Source: Camellia lanceoleosa (taxonomy: Eukaryota > Streptophyta > Magnoliopsida > Ericales > Theaceae). From it: 64,000 nucleotides of DNA. The position numbers were made by a program, and so were the translations under genes. This document shows positions 24,501-36,027 of this stretch, piece by piece (positions within the stretch are counted from its first letter, which is position 1; each line of letters begins with the position of its first letter). The DNA lies in assembly GCA_025200525.1 (NCBI GenBank), contig CM045768.1, positions 47,302,239-47,366,238 of the forward strand. Direction: 5' to 3'. The notes beneath the pieces are model-generated. The model made no database searches. It was not told the DNA's origin and saw only the letters and a list, made by a program, of their open reading frames with translations.

Positions 24501-26203
24501 CCAAATTGGGATTTGCAGTCATGGTGAGAAAAATATCTAGGTGCTGGTTGTATCGTGTGATAGCCATTGAATCTTGAAAGATTTCAAACATATGTCTAGG
24601 ACTACCAGTAAATGAAGATGGCAAAATAAATCTTTGACCAATTTGATTAGGTCGTAAGTCATCTGGATCAATATCGCTCAAATCTTGGTAAAGTTCAGCT
24701 CAGATTTTTTTTTTGATTAAGCTTGTAGTACGTCAACCGATTTTGCTCAGTTGCAGCCTAAGCATCTACCAAAAACTCTTGGAATAGTTTCCCACCTCTC
24801 AAAATTGTTGAATACTCTGTAGGTCGCTCACACAAACGATAACTATAAAAATCCATTTGAGTAAGTCGATCAGTTGAAGGCCGATCATATTTAATGTCCC
24901 ACAATTTCGACTCAGGTTCCCATCCAAGCTCACCATACGAGAATAATAAAACATAATGCAATGGCAAATATGTTGGGTGACATTCATTAATTTGCATTAG
25001 TTCATTATTTCCATGTAGATGTAAAACAACATCTCTTATTCTAGTAACCTCGGTTTCATCACCTGGTATTACAATTGCAATCTCATCAGCAGTTGGTAGG
25101 TTATATCGTCGTCGGTCTATTGTGAACTGTAGTGTACATGAGCAGGTAGATTTTGTCCAGTAAAGGCTAATTGATTCAAAATTGCATGAGCCTAGCGAAA
25201 TTTGTATACAAATGCATTAACTTGCAACAAACTATCTTGAATAGTTTTGAGAACATTCCTTCGTAAGTGAGGATTTCTATGATTTCGAACTTCTAAAGCT
25301 AAATCAGGATCATAAATGTACAATTGAGCATAGGTCGCATCCTGTCCTGGCTGTGGTAGAAGTGATCATGTTTGATGTCGTAATTCCCCATGGATAATAA
25401 ATGATGTAGAGCTGCTTCCCCTTAGTACTCTTGGATCCAATGTAGCACCAAGACTTGTAAAAACATTGGCTGCATTGTACAATAGAGTATAACGTCGAAA
25501 CGATTTTGCTTGATCATCATCCCCATCATATAGTGCTTGAAGCGGTGGAGGGGGTGTCATAAGCAGAGGTAGCCTAGTCTTTCCTTTTGAACAACAAGTT
25601 CCAAATAGAGGACACTTTCGAGATGATTATGCTAATTTTTCATCCGTCCAATGTAAGGTTGAACAGTAAGGACATAACACATTCATCTTGCTGAGAGAAT
25701 GATGACATGAATTCATGTGTGATCGAGTATTAATCGCAGTACTTATAGTCATATCTTCTGATTCATCATCTGTACATAGATCCTCTTGAAGGAATGTGAC
25801 TGTAGAATTAGGCCTACAAATATTTGTTGTGCGTAAATTAAAATTTATACACATGTAAAAGTAAGAGTATTATTTACAGGATTAAATATGTTTTACTAAT
25901 TCCTTGGGGGAGCTAAAGATGTACTTTCTATAGAGAACGAACATGTGGATGTATGTGTAAACATTGTTTGTTTTTGTGCCAACGAAGTATCCTTAATTGT
26001 CTTTGTACCTTGTTCTAAGCAAGTGTGACTGCGACGACTCAGTGTTAATGAAGGAAAGTCTTTAACGTATGCTCCTAATCTCTCTCGTTCTTGTCGCAAG
26101 CATTGTCCCGATTGATATGCAGAGCATGCATTTTCATTTCTTTCACATTCTTGTTGTACAAATTGAGCTAATACAACTCTTGATATAACATAACCATTGG
26201 GTC
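21523..26203 (-). pseudogene. Helitron Rep/PIF1-like helicase, decayed
   Basis: Read on the minus strand, the order is that of plant Helitron transposases. A Helitron-like N-terminal domain comes first (25850-24460, with CPYC...W and PSSFTGSPRHM). The HUH nuclease motif GLPHMHALLFL follows (about 24305-24337), then the two-tyrosine motif KYIHKYIYKG (about 23885-23915). A PIF1-type helicase follows, with Walker A GGAGIGKT near 22862-22888, Walker B IIWDEVPM near 22629-22655, and the C-terminal motif [12 protein letters not shown] near 21660-21695. An intron of about 100 bp (22262-22358) is phased between FLTE and IGTNP. Single stop codons and frameshifts near 22940, 23540, 24010, 24460, 24700 and 25620 show it is no longer functional. 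The extreme N-terminus (25896-26203) is tentative. Confidence 0.85.
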
Positions 26204-26365
26204 CCTAAAATGTGAATATTAGATCATTGGATGCCTAAAATGCAAATATTATCAAGTACCATTTTCCACTGTCTAAACAAAATACCATTTTATATTTTTA
26301 TATCCCCTCTCTTTCAAAAAAATGCATTATACTCTTGCCCATGACTACCCATAGTTTTTATAGCT

Positions 26366-26368
26366 AAG

Positions 26369-26415
<47 letters not shown>
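26366..26415. repeat. (AAT)n microsatellite
   Basis: About 15 consecutive ATA/AAT triplets inside the Helitron. Confidence 0.9.
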
Positions 26416-26424
26416 TAAATTGTG

Positions 26425-27400
26425 TGGTTTTGTAACACTAATGAACAAATGTTCAGCCAGCTTTATGAGCTTCATAAAGTAGCCCCATTTAAACATGACA
26501 CATACACGATTTTCTTGTTGGGCCCATGCACTTACATGAGACTATATATTCATTTCTCACTATATATTCCTTCATAAAGTATCCTCTATATATTCCTTTC
26601 TCCCCAAGAATATACAGGAGACACTAAGAAATGTGCATAGAAAAAACTCTACAAAAAACAATTATTATTATTATACTTAGAATAAAAAACAATTATTATT
26701 ATTATACTTAGAATAAAAAACAATTATAGCTTATTCAAAATATATGAAGATACAAAAATAAAAAACAAAAAACTCTACAAAAATTAGCAACAACCATACC
26801 GCTAAACATGCATTTTCCTTTCGCTTGCCCTTGCAAGCATCAGTCACCTTTGTCATAATATAATCTATATAATAAATTTTGTGGTTTTGTTACACAAACA
26901 AACAAATGTTCAGCCAGCTTATGAGCTTCATAAAGTATCCCCATTTAAAGAGGACACGTACTTGGAAAAAAAAAAATTTGGTTGCCCATTTTGTCACAAT
27001 CTATTCCTTTCTCCCTCCTCTTTACAAAATTATCTAAAAAATTTTGAGATTTCGCGCACTTACATTGAAAAGTGGTGCAGATTTCCACATATATATAGGA
27101 AACACTTAAAAAAGCGCAAAGTTTAAAAAATAAAATACAATTATGGCCTAAAATAAACAATTGGACATGCATTTTCAAGAACACTCTACAATTATGGCTT
27201 AAAATAAACAATTGTTTATGACTTAAACTAAACAATTGGACATACAATTATGGCTTAAAATACAAACATACGAAAATAGATAATTTTTAAAAACACTGAA
27301 AAAACCAGAAACCAGTAAGAACTATACCGCTGGACATGCATTTTCCTTTCCCTTGCCCTTGCAAGCATAAGTCACCTTTTCTTTTCCCTTCGGCATTGCT
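26425..27400. repeat. Tandem duplication of about 0.45-0.5 kb in the Helitron
   Basis: GTTCAGCCAGCTT-ATGAGCTT followed by CATAAAGTA-CCCCATTTAAA occurs near 26450 and 26907. GCATTTTCCTTTC-CTTGCCC followed by TTGCAAGCAT occurs near 26810 and 27336. Between them are diverged matching sequences. Adjacent (AATT)- and AAAACAATTATTATT-type repeats (26650-26730) add to the redundancy. No gene assigned. Confidence 0.6.
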
Positions 27401-27799
27401 TTTGCATTTTCCTTTTCCATTGCCTTTAAAAAATAACCAAAATATAAGAAATAATGAAAATAAAAATGAAAATGGGTTTGAACAAAATGATAAGAAAATG
27501 ATTTTTGGGCTGACCTTAGAAATACGAACAACATTGAAATCATGCTCATCACGAATCACTATACCGACATTTCTTTGTTGAAGAAATTGAATCTATACAT
27601 ACAAAAACAAATGAGTAGTTGATATATACACAAAATGAAATTTTATAAGATGATGAGTAAAGAGAACGAATATTATAGTTCGTTGTAAGTCTCCATCTAG
27701 CTGTAAAAAATGAGGGGAAAAAAAATTTATAATTAGAACCTGTAATACAAAAGTTTTTAAAAAAAAATATATGTACCAATTTTTTTTAAAAAGGCAACT

Positions 27800-29750
27800 T
27801 ACATCATCCATAATGTTAGAGGTCGTTGTAGCTTAGTATTGCCAAAACCTGTAACCCAAAAGTTAACTTCAGTAAATACATATTAATCCAAGCAATCCAT
27901 GCACGACAAAAGTTATTTTTGTTCATGGAAATGTAGCAATACATAGGTTATTTTAATTCACCAAGTGTAGATACTTGAATGAAGTCAAACATATCGATGA
28001 CTTAAGCTTTCTTGAATTTAATTGAACTAAAAGTGGTTTAAATGGAACTACAAAATTTATAACGTTAATTCATATACCATGAATAAAATATCTCATTCAA
28101 GGAATTAATAAAAAATCACACAGATATGCAAATGACAAACTAATAACCCAACAATCATTTTCTGCCACCAAAATGAGTTGTGTTTCCAAGAATGTATTTA
28201 TTAAAATTAACAGACATTTTCAAGTATTGGTAACACAATATGAATCCACAGTTTGAAAATAATTATGTATTTATTTTCAGGTATTTGTAACACAATCTGA
28301 ATCCAAGAATGTATTTATTTGCAATCAATACACAGTTTGAAAATAATAATTTGACTCCAAACATTTTCAAGTATTGGTAACACAATCTGAATCCAAACAA
28401 CATCAAAAGAAAGTAGTAATGAATCATACCATTTTTCTTACAAATTAATAAATCTTAACTTGGCAAAAAGTGCAAATGAGTAGAAACATATGTAGTAGTA
28501 AAGTCAACAAATATATACTGTTGCACCTAAAGTGGACAAATAGATAGAAAAGCAAACAAAAAATAATGTATTGAAAGTCTCACAATCTCACAATTTCGTC
28601 AAGTCAAACTGAACCAAGTCAAAGTCAATCTCACAATTTCAGAAGCTATGAAATTATTCTCTATAGTTTAATAAAGTCAAACCCAACCACCTCAATCTCA
28701 CAATTTCAGAAGCTATGAAATTATCTTTTTTTTTTCAATAATCAAACACTCAGAAAAGCCAAAAACACGCAAAGTAATTACAAAAAAATGTCGAAAAATC
28801 AGCATATTTGACTATCAAAGCCTATTGAAAGTTTATTTAGCAAAGTTGAGAGCTCCATCCACTAAACAGCAAGTTCTAGACGGTAGAGGATAACTCGTTT
28901 GTATAAAAAACATTATCAGGAAACATATTAAACACATTATATTTGAAACACATTATCATAAAATTAAATCCCATTATATCTCATCCCATTTAGACTGTAA
29001 ATCTATATAAATATAACAAATGGCTGGAAATTTTAGAGGTTGATGCAGCTTAGTATTGCCAAAACCTGTAATACAAAAGTTAACTTCACTAAATACATGT
29101 TACATACATAGGAATCAATAAATACTTAACATATCGATGGCTCCTCCATTATTGTTAAGAATCAAACATATCGTTGGCTTAAGCTTTATTGAATCATATT
29201 GAACAAAAAGAGGTGTAAACGTAACTGCAAACATTATGAAGCTCATTCAAAGAATTGATAAAAAAAATCACGTAGATATGTAGATGCCAAACTAATAACC
29301 TACCAATCATTTTCCGCCACCAAATTTTACTAAAATTAAACAATTTATCAAAATGAGTTGTGTTTCCAATGGAAACTATCAATAAAACACATTAATCACT
29401 TAGTACTTTGCTTCCAAGAATCTATTTATTAAAATTAACAAATAACAAAAGCTTTACACATCTACACAGTTTTAAAATAATAATTTCACTCCAAACATTT
29501 TCAGGAATTGGTAACACAATCTGACTCCAACCAACATCAAAAGAAAATATTAATGAATGTTACCATTTTTCTTAACAAAGGGTGCAAATGAGTAGAAATA
29601 TATGTAGTAACAAAGGGTGGAAATATATACTACTGCACCTAAAGTGGACAAATAGATAGAAAAGAAAAAAGAAAGTATATATTTCATAAAGTCAACAGCT
29701 AAAGTCAAAAAGCTAATAAATAATTTCATAAAAAATAATTTATCCACCGG
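27800..29750. repeat. Direct duplication of about 0.75-0.9 kb in the Helitron
   Basis: 27815-28720 and 29030-29720 share ordered blocks: TAGCTTAGTATTGCCAAAAC near 27833 and 29048, ATGAGTTGTGTTTCCA near 28172 and 29353, TGGTAACACAATCTGA near 28375 and 29509, and CACCTAAAGTGGACAAATAG near 28525 and 29636. Indels have diverged the copies. No coding capacity seen. Confidence 0.65.
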
Positions 29751-30678
29751 GTGGTCAACCACTAAAATGTCTCCAAGATATAATTACGCTAACCTTTGTT
29801 TCACAAAAGATAGATATGATAAAGAAATATTTCAATGTACATAACAAAATATCTAACCTTAAAGAAATATTATGAGAATTGAATTATTAACCTTAAAAGA
29901 TCTAAGAATTGACTTTCCAAGATTGTTTCATTTTTGGGAGGGAAAAAAAAAAAGAAGAGGAAAAGATAAAAAATAAATTGGTTTACTTAATTTATTGTTT
30001 TCTTCTATAAATTGGTTTTGATTCCTCAATTTAAGAAAAGTTATGATACACTGCTTTAGGCATTGATAAATTGCAAATAATGTCTTGTTCATTATGAGCT
30101 CGTGCAAGAAACTAAACACCAACAATTTAATTCTTTTAAACTGTGTTTGGATCATGAACTTGAATATGGATTTGAAAAAGATAATAAAAATGAAAAAGAA
30201 GAAAAAATTTGAATTATATTTCATTCATATTTTACTCACTTTTTTTCTCTTTATCTTTCCAAATCTCTACCTGAAACCATGATTCAATACCCTTAATAGA
30301 TTACATTTTCTTCAACAAAAAAAAAAAGAAAAAAAAAATATCAATGCAAACAAAAAAAAATTAAAATTTTATGGGGTTGCCAATTAAAATTTTATTCAAG
30401 TAAAAGCGTATGGAAAAAAAAAAACAAACAAACAAAAAATACAAAAAATACAAAAAAAAAAAAAAAAGAAAAAAAAAGAAAGAAAAAGAGGCTCATCACA
30501 CTGCAAGGTTTTATCATGAGTTGAAATTTATAATTTAGAAATTGTTGACTAGTCATGCACTCGGATACTTTGACTAAGGCAAGAAAATGATGTCCTCAAC
30601 TTTAATTATATTCACAAATTAAACTTGCAACTCAGTTATTGTTCAATGATGGATAAACAAAAATGATGATAGATTATC

Positions 30679-32633
30679 TGTAACGCCCTCAAAATAAACT
30701 CATAATATATAACATTAACATGCATTGATAAAAGAAAACCAATTATCATCTCATCCATCAGAGTAATCTTATTAAAAGACATTACATGTAATAACGAAAG
30801 TAAATGCCCTACGGGCTTGCATCTTTCTAAGCCAACACTTGGACACAAAAATATGAGTACTAACTCATTTATACACTAAGCCCTAGGCTTGAGTTTACAT
30901 GTAACATCAAATTAAAACAAAATAAATAACTAATCTAAACAGAGTCTACAACTCCAAATCCATCTAAGCTAAGTCCTTGGAGGTAGCACATCACTGAACT
31001 CGAAAATGATTTTCTCATATAGGGTGAGCCACAGCCCAGTAGAAAGATACTAAACCAAATATAAGCATTGAATAAAGCAATAGCATTCAATAGATGGTTA
31101 ACACAAATATCAGTTTCACTTTCCATTATTTATTCAACTTTCCATTTTTACCAACATGGCTCAGAACCTGGCCAGACTATGACAGTGAACTACATATCAC
31201 ACTAACATTTCTTCCATTTATCAACAAAACAATTGAGACTAAGGCTCATATCAAAACACTTCCGTACTTCTCATTTAATACACATTTTAGTGCTGTATCA
31301 ACAATATGTAAAAACACTTCTATAAATCAATAAGTACACATAATAGTGATGCTAATGGAGTCCATCCCCTATCTCCTCCCAAACAATATCCGGTTTAGAG
31401 GTCCATCCCTATCTTCCCTTAAACCGTGGAGTACATCCCCTATCTCCTCCCACACAAATGCACATACAATGTATTAAACACTTGTCATATACAACACACA
31501 ATCAATACACGTATTTTCTGTATTAATTCAACAGTCAAAATCAATGACTTAACCAATGTCATTAGTTTTAGTTTTCCCTAATCCACATGCAATGTCTACA
31601 ACAATCACGGCTATCCTCCATTGATAGCCTAAAACAAATATTTTTAAACAGGAAATAAATGTATCAACTAATATAATTCCAACATTTTCATAGGTGAGTG
31701 ATTAAACTAACCAACTACACCATTTAATCAATAAATTCCTCAATACCATGAATTCAACTAAATTCCCCAATTTTTCCTAAATTAATTATACAAATTAATT
31801 TATTAAAATAACTAGGGTTTTTCCCAAGATTACCAAATAACCCCCAACGTATCAAAATACCAAAACTTAGAACAAAACTTATGATATGGAGTAGGAAATC
31901 CCTACCTCGATGTAAATAACCCGAATGGAGAAGACGAAGATGATGACCCAAAGTCCAAAGTGCTCTAAATCCACAAACTCTCAGATTAAAATGAAGCTCT
32001 CGACTCACTCTATCTTTTAATAAAGAACCTAGGGTAGAAACACCCTAAAAGGAGATGAAACCTAAGAGAGAAGGTGAGTGGAGGGAGAGAAAAGTCGTAC
32101 CTAGGGTTTTGAATCAAAAGAATATATAAAAAAATTGAATTTTCCCTGCTGCTGCCTATTTAAATAAAACAGGCTCGCTCGAGCGAAGACTTGGTCGCTC
32201 GAGCGAAGGAAAGCTCGCTCGAGCTAACAATACGATGCTTCAAGTCTGTAACCCAGAAGCATGCTCGAACGACAGAATGCTCGCTCAAGCCAACAAATAC
32301 AGCTCTCAGGTTTATACTAGACGCAATTTCTCGCTCGAGCTAAGAAATCCTAGCTCGAGCCACAAGACACAAAACTCTACTCTCGCTCAAGCGACCAAAC
32401 CTCGCCGGCGAAGGACCAAAACAACAGATTCGCTCGGCGACCAACTCCTCGCCGAGCTAAGGTCCAAAAATGATAAAGAACACTAGGTTTCCAACCCAAC
32501 CAACCTGCCCAAAACATCCTATAACTCAAGAATAAAGAATTACAGGACAACAATAACAATTATATAACAATGAGATCTACGGAACATAAGTCCGGATACA
32601 ACAACTAACTGGGAAAAGACCGGGGTCGCTATA
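30679..32633 (-). mobile_element. Solo LTR, family B copy 2, inserted in the Helitron
   Basis: On the plus strand it runs from TGTAACGCCCTC to GGGGTCGCTATA and is flanked by TTATC on both sides (30674-30678 and 32634-32638), a perfect 5-bp target duplication. Read on the minus strand it starts TATAGCGACCCCGG and ends GAGGGCGTTACA, matching family B copy 1 at 40648-45708. There is no internal region, so it is a solo LTR of 1955 bp. It has no coding capacity but carries a dense cluster of CGCTCGAGCG-type motifs near its start. Confidence 0.85.
32168..32456. repeat. Cluster of CGCTCGAGCG-type palindromes in solo LTR B copy 2
   Basis: Perfect CGCTCGAGCG occurs at 32176-32185 and 32196-32205. Near matches follow at about 32216, 32262, 32280, 32331, 32351, 32384, 32430 and 32450. 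Spacing is irregular (20-50 bp). Similar clusters are in solo LTRs at 40838-41045 and 43919-44055. Confidence 0.8.
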
Positions 32634-32638
32634 TTATC

Positions 32639-34480
32639 TAACAAAAACGCAAGAATGATGATTCTTAAATTATCACACAGATATGCAGATAACAAACTAA
32701 AAATAAAAAATTGTTGATTTAAAAAAAATAAAAAATAAAAAAACATATAATATAGTTGATTCTTGCTCCCCTACTCCACCCACCCCAAATAATGATAATT
32801 GGAAGAAAAAAGAAAAAAGAAAAAATAGACTTATAAATTTCCTATAGAACCAACAAAAGAAATAATCATAGAATAACAAAGCCCAGGTTTCCATACTTAC
32901 TACATCTGTACCTTGTTTTAATATGAAACGTCTTAAGGAAGTCCACAATGCTTCAAACACAATGCTTCAAGCCTGTTGTCAATATTATGGAAACAAAGAT
33001 TATTAAAGATTATTGAAACATTATTGAAACAAAAGATATCAAAAAATTAAATATATCCAAAAATTATTGAAACAAAAGATATCCAAACATGCTAGAAATT
33101 AAAGATTATTGAAACAAAAGGTATCCAAAAATTAGAGTAAAGATTATTGAAACAAAAGATATCCACAAATTAGAGTAAACATTTAATAGCATTCAATAAA
33201 TTGTAGAGGTTATTTGTAAATCTTACCAATTTTTTAAACAGGATAAATAATAAAATGATTAATAATCTCATGACATAGTACCACTTTTAAATTTGTGACA
33301 TAACCATTTATTATGATTAACAGGTTAATAAAATAGTACCACTTTTAATCTTCTTAACAGGTTATGAAAAGACTTATTATGTATTCATTTTATTATATTT
33401 TCTCTTATTAATAGGTTAAGAAAAGACTTATTATGTACTTATTTTATTTTATTTTGTTTTATACTTGAAATTATGATCCCCAACTCCTCTTAATAAAATT
33501 TGCAATCAAACATAGAATTGTGAGTCCATGAACTAACAATCTCAATCCCATTGCTATAATACTACTAATCAAACATGCCCTAAGTGTCATTCGATGGAGA
33601 AAAAAAAAAAAAAGATTAATTTAACTCATATCTATTTTGGTTAAATTTGTTTATGAATAGGAAAATTAGCTAAAAAATCAAAAACTAACACAAAAAATCA
33701 ACCCATTCTCTCTATTTATTTTATATAATTGAAAAGTCATAAAAAATAAAATAAAATAAAATAAATAATATCATCCCTGCACATCCATGGAAATCAAAAT
33801 GCATATATATAGATAAAAATGCATATATATCCAAATCCTCTCTCTCTCTCTCTCTCTATACACTTGTATACTTGCTTGAAATTTTTTAAAAACTGTTAGA
33901 AACAGAGTTTTGAATCACATACATACATACATACATATATTAAAAAAATGTATGTTTCTTTTCTTCTTCCAATTTCCATTTTCTTTTTTTTTTTTAAAAA
34001 AAAAAACACCCTCTGTTTCATTATGTAAAATTAGAATTCTCTACTCAGAAAGACCTACTTCAGTCTTCGTCCCAATGATTTTCTCACATTTTCTCAAGTT
34101 TATAATTGAAATATTAAAGTTAAAAATATTTCCCATTTCAGATCAAGTAACCATACAACAAACATTTCAAACTAATTTTATAAATTAAAACCCATTTTAT
34201 AAATCAAAAGCTTTTCAAAACCATAGAAAATCAACACCCATTTCCCATTAAAGAATCAAACCCATTTCATAAATTAAAACCATGTGCGAAATCAAACATT
34301 TCAAATTAATTTTATAAATGCATATCAGATTGGGATCAAAATGCATATATACATATACATCCATAATCATATATATACTAATTTACAGTAAATTAACGAA
34401 AATAAGGAAGAACTCACTGGATACAAATGAAAGCACAATCAAAGTAAAGCAGAAATCACAGTACACAGCAAAGGTCCAAT
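32639..34480. other. Non-coding Helitron interior
   Basis: AT-rich, with homopolymer runs, repeated AAAGATATCCAAAAATTA units (33020-33180) and TTATTATGTA-TTATTTTATT duplications (33370-33450). The piece 33400-33590 resembles the right edge of the window (63790-64000) in the same orientation, sharing AAATTATGATCC, CATGAACTAACAATC and AATCAAACATGCCCTAA. It is therefore a dispersed repeat. No gene. Confidence 0.5.
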
Positions 34481-34489
34481 AATTCAAAC

Positions 34490-34761
34490 CTTGGTGCCAA
34501 AAGGTCCAACTGGATAATTCATCTGCAAAACATTCCTTCCCTAAATGAAAGAATTGGATTAAATTCAAATTCAATTCTCTCTCAAACTATCAAATGTATA
34601 TGGTATTACACATACATATCAGACATATGAATTGAACTGAATAAACAATAGGATACCTTGAGTTCGGCCTCAAGTTCTTCACGCTCATGACCTATAGCAA
34701 TTGGCATAACATCTGGAACTCTCTTCTTCCCTTCAGAATAATATCTGCCATCCATCAACAA
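34490..34761 (-). pseudogene. COX5B: Captured COX5B gene fragment (two exons with intron) in the Helitron
   Basis: Two exon-like blocks on the minus strand match plant cytochrome c oxidase subunit 5b, a nuclear-encoded mitochondrial complex IV subunit. The first, about 34657-34744 (or to 34761, depending on the acceptor), encodes KKRVPDVMPIAIGHEREELE and ends AELK before a GTATCC donor. The second, 34490-34540, lies between a TTTAG acceptor and a GTTTGA donor and encodes GRNVLQMNYPVGPFGTK in the correct phase, giving the family's order ...HE-EELEAEL-G-...-PVGPFGTK. The zinc-binding C-terminal part and the presequence are missing, so this is a fragment and not a working gene. Helitrons are known to capture gene pieces with their introns. 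It lies on the same strand as the Helitron, close to its 5' end. A CT-rich frame at 35212-35531 lies where the first exon would be, but I could not identify it. Confidence 0.8.
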
Positions 34762-35599
34762 CTAAACGATATTTCGAATCAATAAGAGCATCTGCAATCC
34801 TTACTCTTCTTTTTTCATCAAATTCAATTGAAATCTTGGTTAAAAACTTAATTTGATAGGAGTACTCCAATCCTTATTATTTTCTTTTTTTTTTTCTATC
34901 AAATCTTTTTGAAAAATTCCAAACTTATCCTAAAATCAACTTTAACCATTTTTAATAAAAGAAAACCATCTTTAATCGTTACTCTTTTATAAATTAAAAC
35001 CATCTTAAAACCCATTTCAAAACCATCTTAAAAATCATTTTCAAAACCCATTTTAGATCAAGTAACCATAATCGTATCTATATATAATCATATCTATATA
35101 TAATCATACATATATACATACATCCATCTCTAAATCTATATATATAATACATACAATCGTATCTAAAATTATATATATAATACACACAAATGCATATATA
35201 TATACATATATTCATCTCTGAATCTCCCATATCTCTGATCTCTTTTGCAGTGGCTTCGTCAATATTGAAGGGGGTTTGGGCCTGCCACTGTTGATGACGA
35301 TTGGGATGGCGGAGAGAGCGAGGGAGGGAGGAAGAGAGAAGATGAAGAGACTAATAAGGGGGTTTGGGGTTCGGTCGCTGGCAAGGTTGGGCTCCGACAA
35401 GGAAGCACGTCCGATGGAGGTAGAGAGAGAGAGAGAGAGCTGGTGTGTTCAAAAATTGAAATCAGAAAGAAAGAGATGAGAGTGTCTGTGAGAGAGGGTG
35501 TGTGTTGAAAATGGTCCATATTTTGGACCAAATAGAGAGGGGGACATTGTGAGCCTTTGGATTGAATTCAATCTAATGGTCTATATTTTGACAAAGGGA

Positions 35600-35646
35600 T
35601 AAAAGTCTCATCTTAATTCAAAATCTGAGCTTCCTTGTTATATAGA
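35600..35646 (-). other. Helitron 5' terminus
   Basis: Minus-strand sequence starting at 35646 is TCTATATAACAAGGAAGCTC, then AGATTTTGAATTAAGATGAG. This TC start with an AAGGAAGCTCAGATTT-like stretch fits plant Helitron 5' ends. The base before it on that strand is A. Confidence 0.7.
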
Positions 35647-35906
35647 TATTAAATAATTAAAAAATATAAAATCTGAATCAGCGACAATTTTATTTTAAAA
35701 TCTGAGCTTCCTTGGTATATAACCACCTAACATATCTGAATCAGCAACAATTTTTCATAAACAAATATGAGTGGTAACGCTACAATCAATCAATTAAATA
35801 ACCTTTTTTTATTTTTTTTATTTTTTGTTTGAACTGAATCAATTATCCTGAATCTATTTTGTGGTGACGATGTTCTGGTAGAGAGAGAGAGAGAGAGAGA
35901 GAGAGA
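35647..35906 (+). promoter_or_regulatory. Short 5' flank and 5' UTR of the reductase gene
   Basis: Only 260 bp separate the Helitron end from the start codon. It contains a second, diverged copy of the Helitron-start-like sequence (35693-35720, ATCTGAGCTTCCTTGGTATA), T-rich DNA at 35805-35830, and a (GA)n run at 35881-35906 directly before ATG. GA/CT runs are common in plant 5' UTRs and core promoters. No clear TATA box was identified. Confidence 0.45.
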
Positions 35907-36027
35907 ATGGAAAGGAAAGAAGCGGAGGTAGTGTGTGTCACCGGAGCAAGTGGCTTCATCGGTTTGGAGTTGGTCCGTCAACTCCTTCTCCGCGGCTACG
36001 TCATCCACGCCACTGTCCAAGATCTCA
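35907..36027 (+). CDS. Reductase exon 1 (aa 1-40)
   Basis: Starts at the first ATG after the GA run and encodes the NAD(P)-binding glycine motif. The donor is CTCA|GTTACT, phase 1. The frame stays open past the donor by chance, but the family's next residues lie in exon 2. Confidence 0.85.

Larger units (their letters stand above)
17998..35646 (-). mobile_element. Giant Helitron, about 17.6 kb
   Basis: The 5' end, read on the minus strand from 35646, is TCTATATAACAAGGAAGCTC, starting with TC and preceded by A as expected for Helitron insertion between A and T. The 3' end on the minus strand carries a short GC hairpin (CCGTACC-ttta-GGCACGG), then GCATATAATAG followed by T; a canonical end would be CTAG, so one base has changed. 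Inside, on the same strand, lies a decayed Rep/PIF1-helicase gene (21523-26203) with the HUH, two-tyrosine and Walker motifs. The element also holds captured COX5B exons, internal duplications, and a solo LTR (30679-32633) inserted later. Without that LTR it is about 15.7 kb, long for a plant Helitron. Confidence 0.8.

Noticed and set aside
35212..35531. CT-rich minus-strand frames proposed as COX5B exon 1 or another captured gene
   Set aside because: They lie where a first exon would be, but no mitochondrial presequence or known family could be recognised; low-complexity Ser/Pro/Leu translation.
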